A DNA stretch of 36,288 nt, taken from Granulicella sp. dw_53. Its GTDB lineage: Bacteria; Acidobacteriota; Terriglobia; Terriglobales; Acidobacteriaceae. Within the stretch, counting starts at the first letter, position 1. Each line of letters opens with the position of its first letter. The position numbers were made by a program, and so were the translations under genes. The notes beneath the pieces were generated by a model, which worked only from the letters and a program-made list of their open reading frames with translations, did not search any database and had not been told where the DNA came from. The stretch covers positions 1 to 36,288 of the forward strand of contig NZ_JAAVUR010000026.1 in NCBI RefSeq assembly GCF_018449545.1, in the 5' to 3' direction. Of this stretch, positions 28,549 through 36,288 are shown piece after piece.

Positions 28549-29877
28549 TTATCTTCCTTTTTGAAGCGTGGTCTCGATGATGTCGATGATGCGGTCGATC
28601 TCATCGACGGTGCATATAAATGGAGGAGTCACGATCAATGTATTGCCAGTCGTCTTGATGTGCAGACCTCCGTCGTAGAGCCTCTTTTGAAAGGTATATC
28701 CATCCATGCCCACGGTTGCCGGATCGATGTCGATCCCACCGATCATCCCGTAACCGCGGATGTCTGTGATACCTGGGACCTTGGCGAGGCTGAACAATCG
28801 GTTAAGGAAGTGAGGCGAGAGCTCTTTTGCTCTTTCAAAGAGACTCTCCTCTTCATAGATCTTCAACGTGGCCAATGAAGCCGCGCAAGAGACGGGATGG
28901 GCAGAACCCGTATATCCGTGGAAGAGCTCTACTGTCCGTTTGGGATCGGCCTCTACTATCGTCTCGTAGATATCCTCCCGCACGGCCACTGCACCCATCG
29001 GGATGACACCGTTTGTTATAGCTTTTGCCATCGTGATGATGTCTGGAGTTACACCGAAGGACTGAGAGGCGAAAGCCAGGCCGGTTCTTCCAAAGCCGCA
29101 GATGACCTCATCGAAGATCAACAGCACTTCGTGCTCTGTGCAGATATCGCGCAGCCGTTCGAGATAGCCGAGCGGAGGGACCAGGGCTCCGGTAGAGCCC
29201 GCTATGGGCTCGACGATGCATGCGGCGATATTCTCGGAGCCGTGCAGGTGAATGAGGCGGAGGAGATCATCTGCCAGTTCGGCGCCATGTTCGCCCTGTC
29301 CTGGCTGGAACCTGTTTGAGTCGAGCCAGGTGTGGCGCATATGCACCACAGGAAGAATTGGAGATCCAAAGTCGCGCCTGTTGCTTGGAATGCCAGACAA
29401 CGCCACGCCTGTGAGATTCGCGCCGTGATACGCCCGCTCGCGAGAGACGAAGAGGGTGCGCGTGGCCTGCTTTCGCACACGGTGATATTGCAACGCAATC
29501 TTTAGTGCGGTATCGACAGATTCAGAGCCTGAGTTCACCATGAAGATCCGGTTGAGGCCGTGCGGAAGAAGCTCTACCAGCTTCTGGCACACGGCGGAGG
29601 ATCCCGGATGGCTACGAAGAAAGCTCGAGGTGTAGTCCAGCCGGAGGATCTGCTCGTACACGGCGTCAGCAATCTCTTGCCGTGCGTGTCCAGCGGGTGT
29701 CGTAAAGAGGCCGGAGCTTCCATCCAAGATCTCCTGGCCCTCCATGCCGTAAAAGTAGACTCCCTTGGCACGGTCAAAGAACCGGGGGTCGTCCTTGAAG
29801 TCACGGTTCGGCGTGAATGGAAGCCATTGATTTTCTAGGCCGATGGCTGTTTGGATCGCTGGAATTGTCGGGACCAC
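28549..29877 (-). CDS. class III omega-aminotransferase (beta-alanine:pyruvate type)
   Basis: A 442-residue PLP-dependent class III aminotransferase. WLPFTPNRDFKDDPRFFDRA (18-37) closely follows the N-terminus of beta-alanine:pyruvate transaminases (W-M/L-P-F-T-x-N-R-x-F-K). FMVNSGSESVDTALKIA (112-128) binds the PLP phosphate, FDEVICGFGRTG (255-266) holds the Asp256 that contacts the PLP nitrogen, and TMAKAITNG (282-290) holds the Schiff-base Lys285. TGSAHPVSCAASLA completes the active site. The start is GTG 29877 with AGGAG five bases upstream. Likely reaction: transfer of an omega-amino group to pyruvate; taurine or other amines are possible substrates. It is a single gene with its own terminator, divergent from the DUF763 gene; no pathway neighbours are seen. 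Confidence 0.88.
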   Translation of the reverse strand: MVPTIPAIQTAIGLENQWLPFTPNRDFKDDPRFFDRAKGVYFYGMEGQEILDGSSGLFTTPAGHARQEIADAVYEQILRLDYTSSFLRSHPGSSAVCQKLVELLPHGLNRIFMVNSGSESVDTALKIALQYHRVRKQATRTLFVSRERAYHGANLTGVALSGIPSNRRDFGSPILPVVHMRHTWLDSNRFQPGQGEHGAELADDLLRLIHLHGSENIAACIVEPIAGSTGALVPPLGYLERLRDICTEHEVLLIFDEVICGFGRTGLAFASQSFGVTPDIITMAKAITNGVIPMGAVAVREDIYETIVEADPKRTVELFHGYTGSAHPVSCAASLATLKIYEEESLFERAKELSPHFLNRLFSLAKVPGITDIRGYGMIGGIDIDPATVGMDGYTFQKRLYDGGLHIKTTGNTLIVTPPFICTVDEIDRIIDIIETTLQKGR

Positions 29878-30187
29878 GTTTTCTCCTGTTTACCCCAGCT
29901 TATTGGACGGGGTAGGCGTATGTCTTACAACTCAAATGAAGGTGACTTCTTCATCTTAGCCGCTGACACATCAAACTTTGCAAAGATTAGCAATGCTGGA
30001 GGTAATGGTCAAAGAGAAGCATACCGGTCGCCACCGGATTCGGCGGATTATCTGCCAATGCTGCGTGCGTCCGATACTGACCGCCCTGGTCTTTATAGTC
30101 GTTGAAGACGGAGACGTCTCTGGCCGGTTTGAGATGTCATTCCGCCTCACAAAGCTCCCTAAAGGTAATTTGTACGAAAATAGATGG
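29878..30187. other. divergent promoter region
   Basis: About 310 bases between the divergent aminotransferase and DUF763 genes. A 10-base palindrome CTTTGCAAAG (29976-29985) could be an operator. The plus-strand frame of the DUF763 gene stays open back to 29978, but those residues do not look like part of the domain. No clear -35/-10 pair was fixed. Confidence 0.4.
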
Positions 30188-31408
30188 ATGAAGCGTTCTG
30201 GGAGTGCTGATCTTCCTCTCCACGGCGGGCACGTGCCGCCCTGGCTGGCCGAACGCATGACGCAGCTTGGGACGGCCATCGTCGAACAGATTGTGCTCTC
30301 GTATGGACCTTCGGAGTTTCTTACCCGTCTAAGCGACCCGTTCTGGTTTCAGTCGCTGGGTTGCGTCATGGGGATGGACTGGCACTCCTCGGGTATCACC
30401 ACATCCGTCATGGGCGCGCTGAAGCGTGGGCTGAACCCTCGATTTTCGGAGTTTGGGTTTGCGATTTGCGGGGGACGCGGGCGGCACTCGGTTCGAACGC
30501 CGGATGAGCTGAGGGCCTTCGGCGCTCGGACGGGTCTCGATGGCGATGCTCTTGCGCGGACGAGCCGGCTCACTGCCCGGGTGGATAACAATGCAATTGC
30601 GGATGGCTTTCAGCTTTATCTCCATACCTTCGTGATCGACCGATCCGGAGAGTGGGCCATTGTTCAGCAGGGCATGAATCAGACAAGCCATCTTGCCAGG
30701 CGCTACCATTGGCACTCCGCCACAGTACGGGACTTCGTCTCTGATCCGCACACCGCGATTGTTGGAAGCCCGCAAGGCACGATCCTCAACCTGGTCGATG
30801 CGCGTGCGTCGGATGCTCAACAAGCTCTGCTCAAGATTGCCGCCCAGCCTATCGAAGGCTCGATAGCGGAAGCACGCAAACTTACGATGCCGGCGCATCA
30901 CGATGTGCGGGCTGACGATGTGGATCTGAAACGCCTCGGCGCTGTTTTAGCTGTCGCGCATAAGCAGGAGCTTCGCGACTTCGCGTCGCTGTTACTAGTA
31001 GAGGGTCTGGGACCGCGTACGCTGCAGTCTCTCGCATTGGTTGCAGAGATTGTTCATGGAGCGCCCAGTCGATTCTCTGATCCGGCACGGTTTTCTTTCG
31101 CGCATGGCGGGAAGGATGGTCATCCCTTTCCAGTACCTCTCAAGACATACGACGAATCTCTTTCTGTGTTGCGACGTTCATTGGATGCTGCACGTCTTGG
31201 TCAGACCGAAAAAGTAGAAGGGTTTCGCAGACTGGATCGTCTTACTCGTATGGTCGAAGAGGAGCGGGAGCCGTTTGCCAACTTCGACGAAGCTATCGCT
31301 CATGAACGCGATATTTCGGAGTCGCTCGGTGGACGAACCGTGTTCGATCGCATGCGCTCGAGAGTGAAGAAGAGGAGCTCGCCCTCTCAACTGGATCTTT
31401 TCCGGTAA
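30188..31408 (+). CDS. DUF763 domain protein
   Basis: A 406-residue protein with the DUF763 signature at its start: KRSGSADLPLHGGHVPPWLA then ERMTQLG. Conserved stretches follow: DPFWFQSLGCVMGMDWHSSG, GFAICGGRGRHSVRTP, DGFQLYLHTFVIDRSGEWAI, VQQGMNQTSHLARRYHW and FVSDPHTAIVG. Near 268-305 lies LLLVEGLGPRTLQSLALVAE, which has the shape of a helix-hairpin-helix DNA-binding motif, followed by DPARFSFAHGGKDGHPFPV. The family is known mostly from archaea and thermophiles and has no established function to my knowledge; a nucleic-acid role is inferred from the hairpin-like motif. Start ATG 30188 fits the family N-terminus, but no good Shine-Dalgarno sequence is present; ATG 30134 is the alternative. 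The C-terminus is basic (KKRSSPSQLDLFR). Confidence 0.85.
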   Translation: MKRSGSADLPLHGGHVPPWLAERMTQLGTAIVEQIVLSYGPSEFLTRLSDPFWFQSLGCVMGMDWHSSGITTSVMGALKRGLNPRFSEFGFAICGGRGRHSVRTPDELRAFGARTGLDGDALARTSRLTARVDNNAIADGFQLYLHTFVIDRSGEWAIVQQGMNQTSHLARRYHWHSATVRDFVSDPHTAIVGSPQGTILNLVDARASDAQQALLKIAAQPIEGSIAEARKLTMPAHHDVRADDVDLKRLGAVLAVAHKQELRDFASLLLVEGLGPRTLQSLALVAEIVHGAPSRFSDPARFSFAHGGKDGHPFPVPLKTYDESLSVLRRSLDAARLGQTEKVEGFRRLDRLTRMVEEEREPFANFDEAIAHERDISESLGGRTVFDRMRSRVKKRSSPSQLDLFR

Positions 31409-31738
31409 TGAAGTTGCTTCTGACTCTGGCAAAAACAAGTTAGAAGAGACGCCGCTAGAGAAGGGCTATGATGATCTATTTTTTGTCTGCGGGGCAATTG
31501 TTTCTATCGAAGGAGCGTATTAATCGTTTGCGTTAACTTGTTCGCTGAACAGATCAATTAATTCGGCTATGTCATTGCAGTTATGAATGACTGAAAGAGG
31601 GGTATATTGCACCTAAGCTCTGGCTTCTAGTTATCGTGCCTCTAGTTCGATATTGTTTCCTAAAGGAACTGTTGGAGTTAGTGCTCTAATGAGTGAGCTA
31701 AATATCTCCAAGCACGATATCTTACTTACGGAGGCTTC
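31409..31738. other. AT-rich intergenic region
   Basis: About 330 bases, clearly richer in A and T than most of the window, leading into the histone-like gene. No gene seen. A TATATT at 31603-31608 may be a -10 box, with TTATGA (31581-31586) as a weak -35 at 16-bp spacing. An imperfect palindrome GTTTCCTAAAGGAAC lies near 31658-31672. Confidence 0.4.
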
Positions 31739-32080
31739 ATGACCAATATTGTTGAAAAGATCGATGCAGAGATAGCTCGGCTTCAGATGGCACGAGCTGC
31801 ACTTGTAGGCACGACTACACCGGCTCAGCTAAGCCCACGACACGCAAAGGAACTCACTGCGACTCTCAAGAAAGTTCCTGGAGCGGCAAGCACCACGTTT
31901 AAGAAGCGTAAGATGAGCGCGGCTGGTCGAGCACGCATTGCAGCCGCTCAAAAGGCTCGTTGGGCGAAACTTAAGAGAACGGTTAAATCTTCCCCTATAG
32001 CAAAGAAAGTTGCAGGCAAGAAACCTGTAGCGGTGAAGAAATCAGCATCAGCTAAGAAAGCTCTTAGCCGGACGAGCTAA
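31739..32080 (+). CDS. lysine-rich histone-H1-like small protein
   Basis: A 113-residue, very basic protein. Residues 4-23 (IVEKIDAEIARLQMARAALV) form a short coiled coil. Residues 55-80 hold KKRKMSAAGRARIAAAQKAR and WAKLKR, a motif seen in many small basic bacterial proteins and reminiscent of a DNA-binding helix. Residues 81-113 are a Lys/Ala/Ser tail like the C-terminus of histone H1 (KKVAGKKPVAVKKSASAKKA). The start is excellent: GGAGG six bases before the ATG. A nucleoid-binding role is likely from composition, but no experiment or catalytic motif backs it. It is monocistronic, closed by a hairpin at 32123-32139. H-NS-like and ribosome-associated roles are alternatives. Confidence 0.8.
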   Translation: MTNIVEKIDAEIARLQMARAALVGTTTPAQLSPRHAKELTATLKKVPGAASTTFKKRKMSAAGRARIAAAQKARWAKLKRTVKSSPIAKKVAGKKPVAVKKSASAKKALSRTS

Positions 32081-32122
32081 AGGCAAAGGGCTTATTCTGC
32101 CGCTGCAACAACATAGGTGGGG

Positions 32123-32139
32123 GCCTCTCTATGAGAGGC
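32123..32139 (+). terminator. hairpin after the histone-like gene
   Basis: GCCTCTC (32123-32129), loop TAT, GAGAGGC (32133-32139): a perfect 7-bp stem 42 bases past the stop codon. There is no T-run after it, so it may be only a weak terminator. It lies immediately before the likely promoter of the next gene. Confidence 0.5.
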
Positions 32140-32144
32140 GGACA

Positions 32145-32174
32145 TTGCGTACGCATCTGGGCCGCCACTATACT
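32145..32174 (+). promoter_or_regulatory. likely sigma-70 promoter of the GH92 gene
   Basis: TTGCGT (32145-32150) and TATACT (32169-32174) are separated by 18 bases, close to consensus. The expected transcription start is at about 32181-32183, on or next to the ATG at 32183, and no Shine-Dalgarno sequence is present. The mRNA is therefore probably leaderless. Confidence 0.55.
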
Positions 32175-32182
32175 CATTTTCC

Positions 32183-34411
32183 ATGCGCAAGCTTTGCTTT
32201 GTCATTGTGTCGTTATTCTCTACTATTGGATATGCATACGCTCGCGATGCCGCCTCTTATGTTAATCCGCTGATCGGAACACAGAAGAGCACGATTGGAT
32301 ATGGCGGTACGATGCCGTTTGTCTCGCCACCCTTTGGTATGACAAACTGGACGCCGCAGACACGTCAGAACAAGATAAGCATCACGTCCTATAACTATGA
32401 CGACCCTACGATCTCCGGCTTTATGGGCACTCATCAGCCGGCGATTTGGATGGGTGATTATGGCTATGTGACGCTCATGCCGCAGACGGGTGTCTTGCGA
32501 ACGACGCCTGATAGCCGCAAACTACCCTACCAGCACAGCACCGAAGTAGCTCGACCGGATTACTATGGTGTGTCCCTCGATGCGGGTGGTGGCAGAACCA
32601 TTCGCGCCGAGATGACAGCGACTGAGCGCTGCGCGATGTTGCGTTTTCGATTTCCAAAAGGCGGCGTGGCGCGTGTGCTAGTGGAGACTTCGCGGCCCGG
32701 TATTGCGGGTTTCGCAGCCGTCGATGCACAGTCACATGAGATAACAGGCTACAACCCACATCGTATGGACGCGCATTTGGGTCCTTATAAACTTCCGAAT
32801 TTTAAGGGGTATTTCGTCATCCAGTTTCAACGAGCTCCACAAGAATTGAAGACCTACGGCATGGAAGACGATGCGGCGGGGTCTGCTCGTGGAGGATACG
32901 CAGAGTTCGAACCAGGTGAGACCGTTCTTGTTCATGTGGGCACATCGTTTCTGAGTCTCGACGAAGCACGGGCTAATCTCAAGCGCGAGATGCCTGAGTG
33001 GAACTTCGACGTGGTGAGGCAGCGGTTGCGGGCCACCTGGAATGAGAAGTTGAACCGAATACAGGTCGATGGCACGACAGACAAAGAGAAGAGACGGCTC
33101 TATACCGCGCTCTACCATGCGCTGATGTACCCTCGAATCTTCTCAGAGGACGGCCGTTATTACAGTGCCTTCGACGACCAGATTCACACGGGTGAAAGCT
33201 ACACGGCATATTCGATCTGGGACACGTTTCGCGCAGAAAATAGCTTGCTGACACTTGTCGCACCGGAACGTGTAAACGGCATGATAACGGCGCTGTTGCA
33301 GAACTACAAAGAGGGCGGATGGATGCCTAAGTGGCCGAATCCGAGTTACACAAACATCATGATTGGAACGCATGCTGATTCCCTAGTCGCCGAGGCGATA
33401 CGAAAGGGGTTTAGCGGCTTTGATCGCGAACTGGCATGGCATGCGGTCTACAAGGATGCAATGACACCGCCGGACGGCGATACGACACGACGCTGGCTGG
33501 ATCGCGAAGAGCATACTCCCTATGAAGCCCGTGCCGGTCTAACGTATTACAAGCGATTGGGCTATATTCCTACAGACAAGACGGACGAGGCGTCTTCACG
33601 CACGCTGGAAGATAGCTACGATGACTGGTGTGTCGCGCAGATCGCAAAGACACTTGGACACGAAGAAGACTATCGATTTTTTCTGCAGCGATCTTTGAAT
33701 GATCGAAACCTCTACAACGCAGCACTCGGTTTGATGAACGGTAAGACCTCCGATGGCAAGTGGGCTCCAATCGGTGGAGCACGAGATACTGATGGCAACC
33801 GGTCGGTCTCGGGTTGGACTGAAGGCGATGCGTGGGTATACACATGGTCGCCGTTTCACGACCAGGCGGGCTTATTGCAGCTCATGGGTGGAGCTGAGGC
33901 GTATGACGCCAAGCTGGATCTCCATTTCAGTGGCGGGCATAATGTCCACCGCAATGAGCCGAGCCATCACTATGGATATCTTTACGACTTCGGCGGAAGA
34001 CCTTGGAAGACACAGGAGAAGGTACGTGAAATTGCGGCAGCGGAGTATGGCTATGATGCCGGAGGCCTGGATGGCGACGACGATTGCGGCCAGATGTCGG
34101 CGTGGTTGTTATTCACGGCGATGGGCTTCTATCCGGTGAATCCAGCGAGTGGCGAGTATATGATCGGGAGCCCGATGTACAGACGCATGACGCTGGAACT
34201 TGGTAATGGCAAGAAGTTCCGTGTACTGGCGGAGAATAACTCAGCGACTAACGTCTATATCCAGTCTGCAACGCTCGATGGCAAGCCGCTGGACGTTCCG
34301 ATGATCACATGGGAGGAGATTCAATCTGGGGCGACATTGCATTTTGTGATGGGTCCAAAACCATCCTCCTGGGCTAGCGGATGGAGGCCTTCTTTGATCA
34401 CGGCTAAATAA
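32183..34411 (+). CDS. GH92 family alpha-mannosidase, exported
   Basis: A 742-residue glycoside hydrolase of family 92, Ca2+-dependent exo-alpha-mannosidases that remove terminal mannose (often alpha-1,2) from mannans and N-glycans by inversion. A signal peptide (LCFVIVSLFSTIGYAYARD) sends it to the periplasm or outside. The beta-sandwich begins DAASYVNPLIGTQKSTIGYG and GTMPFVSPPFGM. The (alpha/alpha)6 part includes YSIWDTFRAENSLLTLV, the acid region GWTEGDAWVYTWSPFHDQAG with Glu547 as likely proton donor, and GDDDCGQMSAWLLFTAMGFY (from 631) with the aspartates expected to act as base. Length is normal for the family. Fungal cell-wall or glycoprotein mannan is a plausible soil substrate. It stands alone, with no transporter or other glycosidase in the window. 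Confidence 0.93.
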   Translation: MRKLCFVIVSLFSTIGYAYARDAASYVNPLIGTQKSTIGYGGTMPFVSPPFGMTNWTPQTRQNKISITSYNYDDPTISGFMGTHQPAIWMGDYGYVTLMPQTGVLRTTPDSRKLPYQHSTEVARPDYYGVSLDAGGGRTIRAEMTATERCAMLRFRFPKGGVARVLVETSRPGIAGFAAVDAQSHEITGYNPHRMDAHLGPYKLPNFKGYFVIQFQRAPQELKTYGMEDDAAGSARGGYAEFEPGETVLVHVGTSFLSLDEARANLKREMPEWNFDVVRQRLRATWNEKLNRIQVDGTTDKEKRRLYTALYHALMYPRIFSEDGRYYSAFDDQIHTGESYTAYSIWDTFRAENSLLTLVAPERVNGMITALLQNYKEGGWMPKWPNPSYTNIMIGTHADSLVAEAIRKGFSGFDRELAWHAVYKDAMTPPDGDTTRRWLDREEHTPYEARAGLTYYKRLGYIPTDKTDEASSRTLEDSYDDWCVAQIAKTLGHEEDYRFFLQRSLNDRNLYNAALGLMNGKTSDGKWAPIGGARDTDGNRSVSGWTEGDAWVYTWSPFHDQAGLLQLMGGAEAYDAKLDLHFSGGHNVHRNEPSHHYGYLYDFGGRPWKTQEKVREIAAAEYGYDAGGLDGDDDCGQMSAWLLFTAMGFYPVNPASGEYMIGSPMYRRMTLELGNGKKFRVLAENNSATNVYIQSATLDGKPLDVPMITWEEIQSGATLHFVMGPKPSSWASGWRPSLITAK

Positions 34412-34487
34412 CTCAAGGGAATGGAATGTGAACTCATTCTTCGGGCTACATCTCTCTGACGTACTCTGGATATCGAAAGACTCTGGG

Positions 34488-36288
34488 CTAGTCCAGCTTT
34501 GGACGCATTAAATGGAAGCTTGTGGCCTTCTGGTATGCTCGCGCGAATGCCGCCAGCCGTGCATCAGAGTACAGCGATCCGAGAAACGTCAGCGACACGG
34601 GCGTTCCCGGTCCACCCACGTTATTAGGAGCGCCATCCCCGGTCTGCTCGGGCAACGGAGTTCCGTCTCCTCGCACCCCGTTGGGCACAATTACTGCCGG
34701 ATGTCCGGTCAGGTTGGTTGCTTGCAATTGCGTTCCCGTCGAAGGCGTCACGATTACATCCACCTCGGCGAACAGCTTTGCCATCTCTGCCATCGCCAAC
34801 GTCCGTGCCCGCTGCGCTTGAATGTAGTCCACCGCAGAATAGAGCCGGGCTACACGAAACTGATTCGGCCATTCGTTGGGCCCCTGTTCGGTCAGTAGCT
34901 CATCTCTGCCGCTTAATGTCAGTTCGTCGAATGCTGCAGCAGCTTCTGCCTCTAATACGGGCGTGATATCTCCGAACGGGAAGTTCGGCATCTCCAGTGG
35001 GACCAACGCCACGCCCATGTTACGCAGCTCATCCAAAGCACTTATTCCGTATTTTGCGTCGTAAAGCTGCCGCTCATGCCCCTTCTTCTGCGCCTCGCTT
35101 GCCCCAGCAGGCAGATCGGGAACCTCGAAGGCAGTCTTCAGATACCCTACCCGAAGTTTTTTCCAGTTGAATTCGGCATCCCAGTTGAACGTTGCATGCT
35201 GTACAGAGAGATCCTTGCCATCCGGCCCGTGGATTGCGCTCATTACCAAAGCGCAGTCTTCCACGCTCCGGCAGATCGGGCCGATCTTGTCCATCGACCA
35301 ACTCAACGCCATCGCCCCGCTCCGCGGCACGAACCCGAAGGTCGGTCGCAGGCCGGTCACCCCACATCGCGTCGAAGGCGACGAGATTGAGCCCAGTGTC
35401 TCCGTTCCGAGCGCAAACCCTACACATCCTGCTCCGACAGCAGCAGCTGAGCCGGCCGACGAGCCACCTGAAGGCTGTTTTGCGTTCCACGGCGTACGCG
35501 TCATTCCGCCGAACCAGATCGGCCCGCTCGCCAACGCTCCCATACTTAGCTTTGCGACCAATACTCCGCCGGCTGCGTCCAGCCGTTCCACTACCGTCGC
35601 GTCGTAGTCAAAGCTCTGGCTCTCGAAACCACCCGCACCCCAGGTCGTTCTGTACCCCTTTACCGCCAGCAGATCCTTCGCGCCCCAAGGAATTCCGTGC
35701 AACGGTCCACGATACTTGCCTGCTGCAATCTCTGCATCTGCCGCCGCGGCCTGCTTCAGCGCTCGCTCCTCCGTCAGAGTGATTACGAAATGCAGTTTCG
35801 GATCATATCGCTTCAGGCGGGCCAGATACATCTTCGTCAACTCCACCGAAGTAACCTTTCGCGTCCGCACTAACTCCGCCAGTTCCCGGACGGACGCAAA
35901 GGCTAGCTCCTCATTACGGCCAACCAACCCTGCTGCAGCCTTTGTCGACAACGCGCTGACATCTGGGGCCGTGCTCATCTTCGTCGGCTTCGCGATGTTA
36001 TCCAAGACCATCCCCGGGGGCACTGGATCAAAGATCAGCGCTGGAGCCACGCTGTTCGGGATCTTCAATTGCCGGATCGCTAAGACTGAATCCCGCTGCG
36101 AGCCGAGTTTCTTCAGCATCATCTTTTTCTGTTCCGCCGTGAGCGTGACACCCGCAATTACCGCGGCCGCATCGATCATCTCCGGAGTAATCGTTCCTAG
36201 AGTTACGACTCCACTCGAAGCAGGAGCTTGCGCTTCGGCCTGCATCGCCAGCGTAAATAAAGTGCCGGGTAGTAGAGTCTGCCCTAGC
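34488..36288 (-). CDS. amidase signature family protein, exported, 5' end outside window
   Basis: At least 600 residues of an amidase-signature (AS) hydrolase, which cleaves amide bonds with a Ser-cis-Ser-Lys triad. The Lys is in HGIPWGAKDLLAVKG (codon at 35676-35678), the cis-Ser lies in QPSGGSSAGSAAAVGAG, and the nucleophile Ser in TLGSISSPSTRCG (codon at about 35388-35390). All are present. The frame does not begin at the ATG at 36245: it continues open to the right edge, and the codons before it read LLPGTLFTLAMQAEAQA, the end of a signal peptide. The true start is therefore beyond 36288 and the protein is exported. An unusual N-terminal region of about 100 residues (TPEMIDAAAVIAGVTLTAEQ) precedes the AS fold. 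It is convergent with the GH92 gene. The substrate is unknown. Confidence 0.9.
   Translation of the reverse strand, partial: LGQTLLPGTLFTLAMQAEAQAPASSGVVTLGTITPEMIDAAAVIAGVTLTAEQKKMMLKKLGSQRDSVLAIRQLKIPNSVAPALIFDPVPPGMVLDNIAKPTKMSTAPDVSALSTKAAAGLVGRNEELAFASVRELAELVRTRKVTSVELTKMYLARLKRYDPKLHFVITLTEERALKQAAAADAEIAAGKYRGPLHGIPWGAKDLLAVKGYRTTWGAGGFESQSFDYDATVVERLDAAGGVLVAKLSMGALASGPIWFGGMTRTPWNAKQPSGGSSAGSAAAVGAGCVGFALGTETLGSISSPSTRCGVTGLRPTFGFVPRSGAMALSWSMDKIGPICRSVEDCALVMSAIHGPDGKDLSVQHATFNWDAEFNWKKLRVGYLKTAFEVPDLPAGASEAQKKGHERQLYDAKYGISALDELRNMGVALVPLEMPNFPFGDITPVLEAEAAAAFDELTLSGRDELLTEQGPNEWPNQFRVARLYSAVDYIQAQRARTLAMAEMAKLFAEVDVIVTPSTGTQLQATNLTGHPAVIVPNGVRGDGTPLPEQTGDGAPNNVGGPGTPVSLTFLGSLYSDARLAAFARAYQKATSFHLMRPKLD

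Overview
The window reads as a stretch of chromosome from a GC-rich acidobacterium of the Acidobacteriaceae type (Terriglobus, Granulicella or Edaphobacter-like). The main pointers are a very large TonB-dependent receptor with a carboxypeptidase-regulatory-like N-terminus, followed directly by a VWFA-related protein of the kind best known from Acidobacteria. A YXWGXW secreted protein, an EgtB/EgtD pair and interspersed 'TCCTTCGAC...GCTCAGGATGACA' repeats fit the same picture. No rRNA, tRNA, CRISPR array, insertion sequence or phage gene was recognised.

Layout. 1-2.2 kb: a GNAT acetyltransferase, a gene-free stretch with two composite repeat elements, and an alpha/beta hydrolase whose nucleophile serine appears to be replaced by glycine. 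2.6-6.5 kb: a stand-alone MEKHLA (PAS-like) protein facing a minus-strand group of a VIT-family transporter, egtB and egtD (central ergothioneine biosynthesis). 6.6-14.3 kb: a plus-strand set of exported proteins (DUF5666-like, TonB-dependent receptor, VWFA-related protein, TPR protein) that looks like one envelope module of unknown substrate. 14.3-19.7 kb: a minus-strand run of kdsC-like phosphatase, full-length Lhr helicase (carrying an in-frame copy of the repeat) and a 55-residue cysteine-rich DUF5522-type protein. 19.8-21.4 kb: a YXWGXW protein, a cold-shock protein and a secreted protein of unknown function.

21.4-27.7 kb: a three-gene signalling operon on the minus strand. It has a membrane CHASE3-PAS histidine kinase with four nearly identical tandem PAS repeats, a double-receiver protein created by tandem duplication, and a REC-PAS-GGDEF-EAL protein. 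The genes overlap, and the expected output is control of c-di-GMP. 28.5-36.3 kb: an omega-aminotransferase, a DUF763 protein, a lysine-rich histone-H1-like small protein, an exported GH92 alpha-mannosidase with a promoter suggesting leaderless mRNA, and an exported amidase running off the right edge.

The most unusual items are the hairpin-conserving composite repeat that has become coding sequence inside lhr, the repeat-built signalling operon (PAS x4, REC x2 with a visible duplication scar), the hydrolase lacking its nucleophile, and the uncharacterised four-gene envelope module. All functional statements rest on reading motifs by eye; no database search was run.
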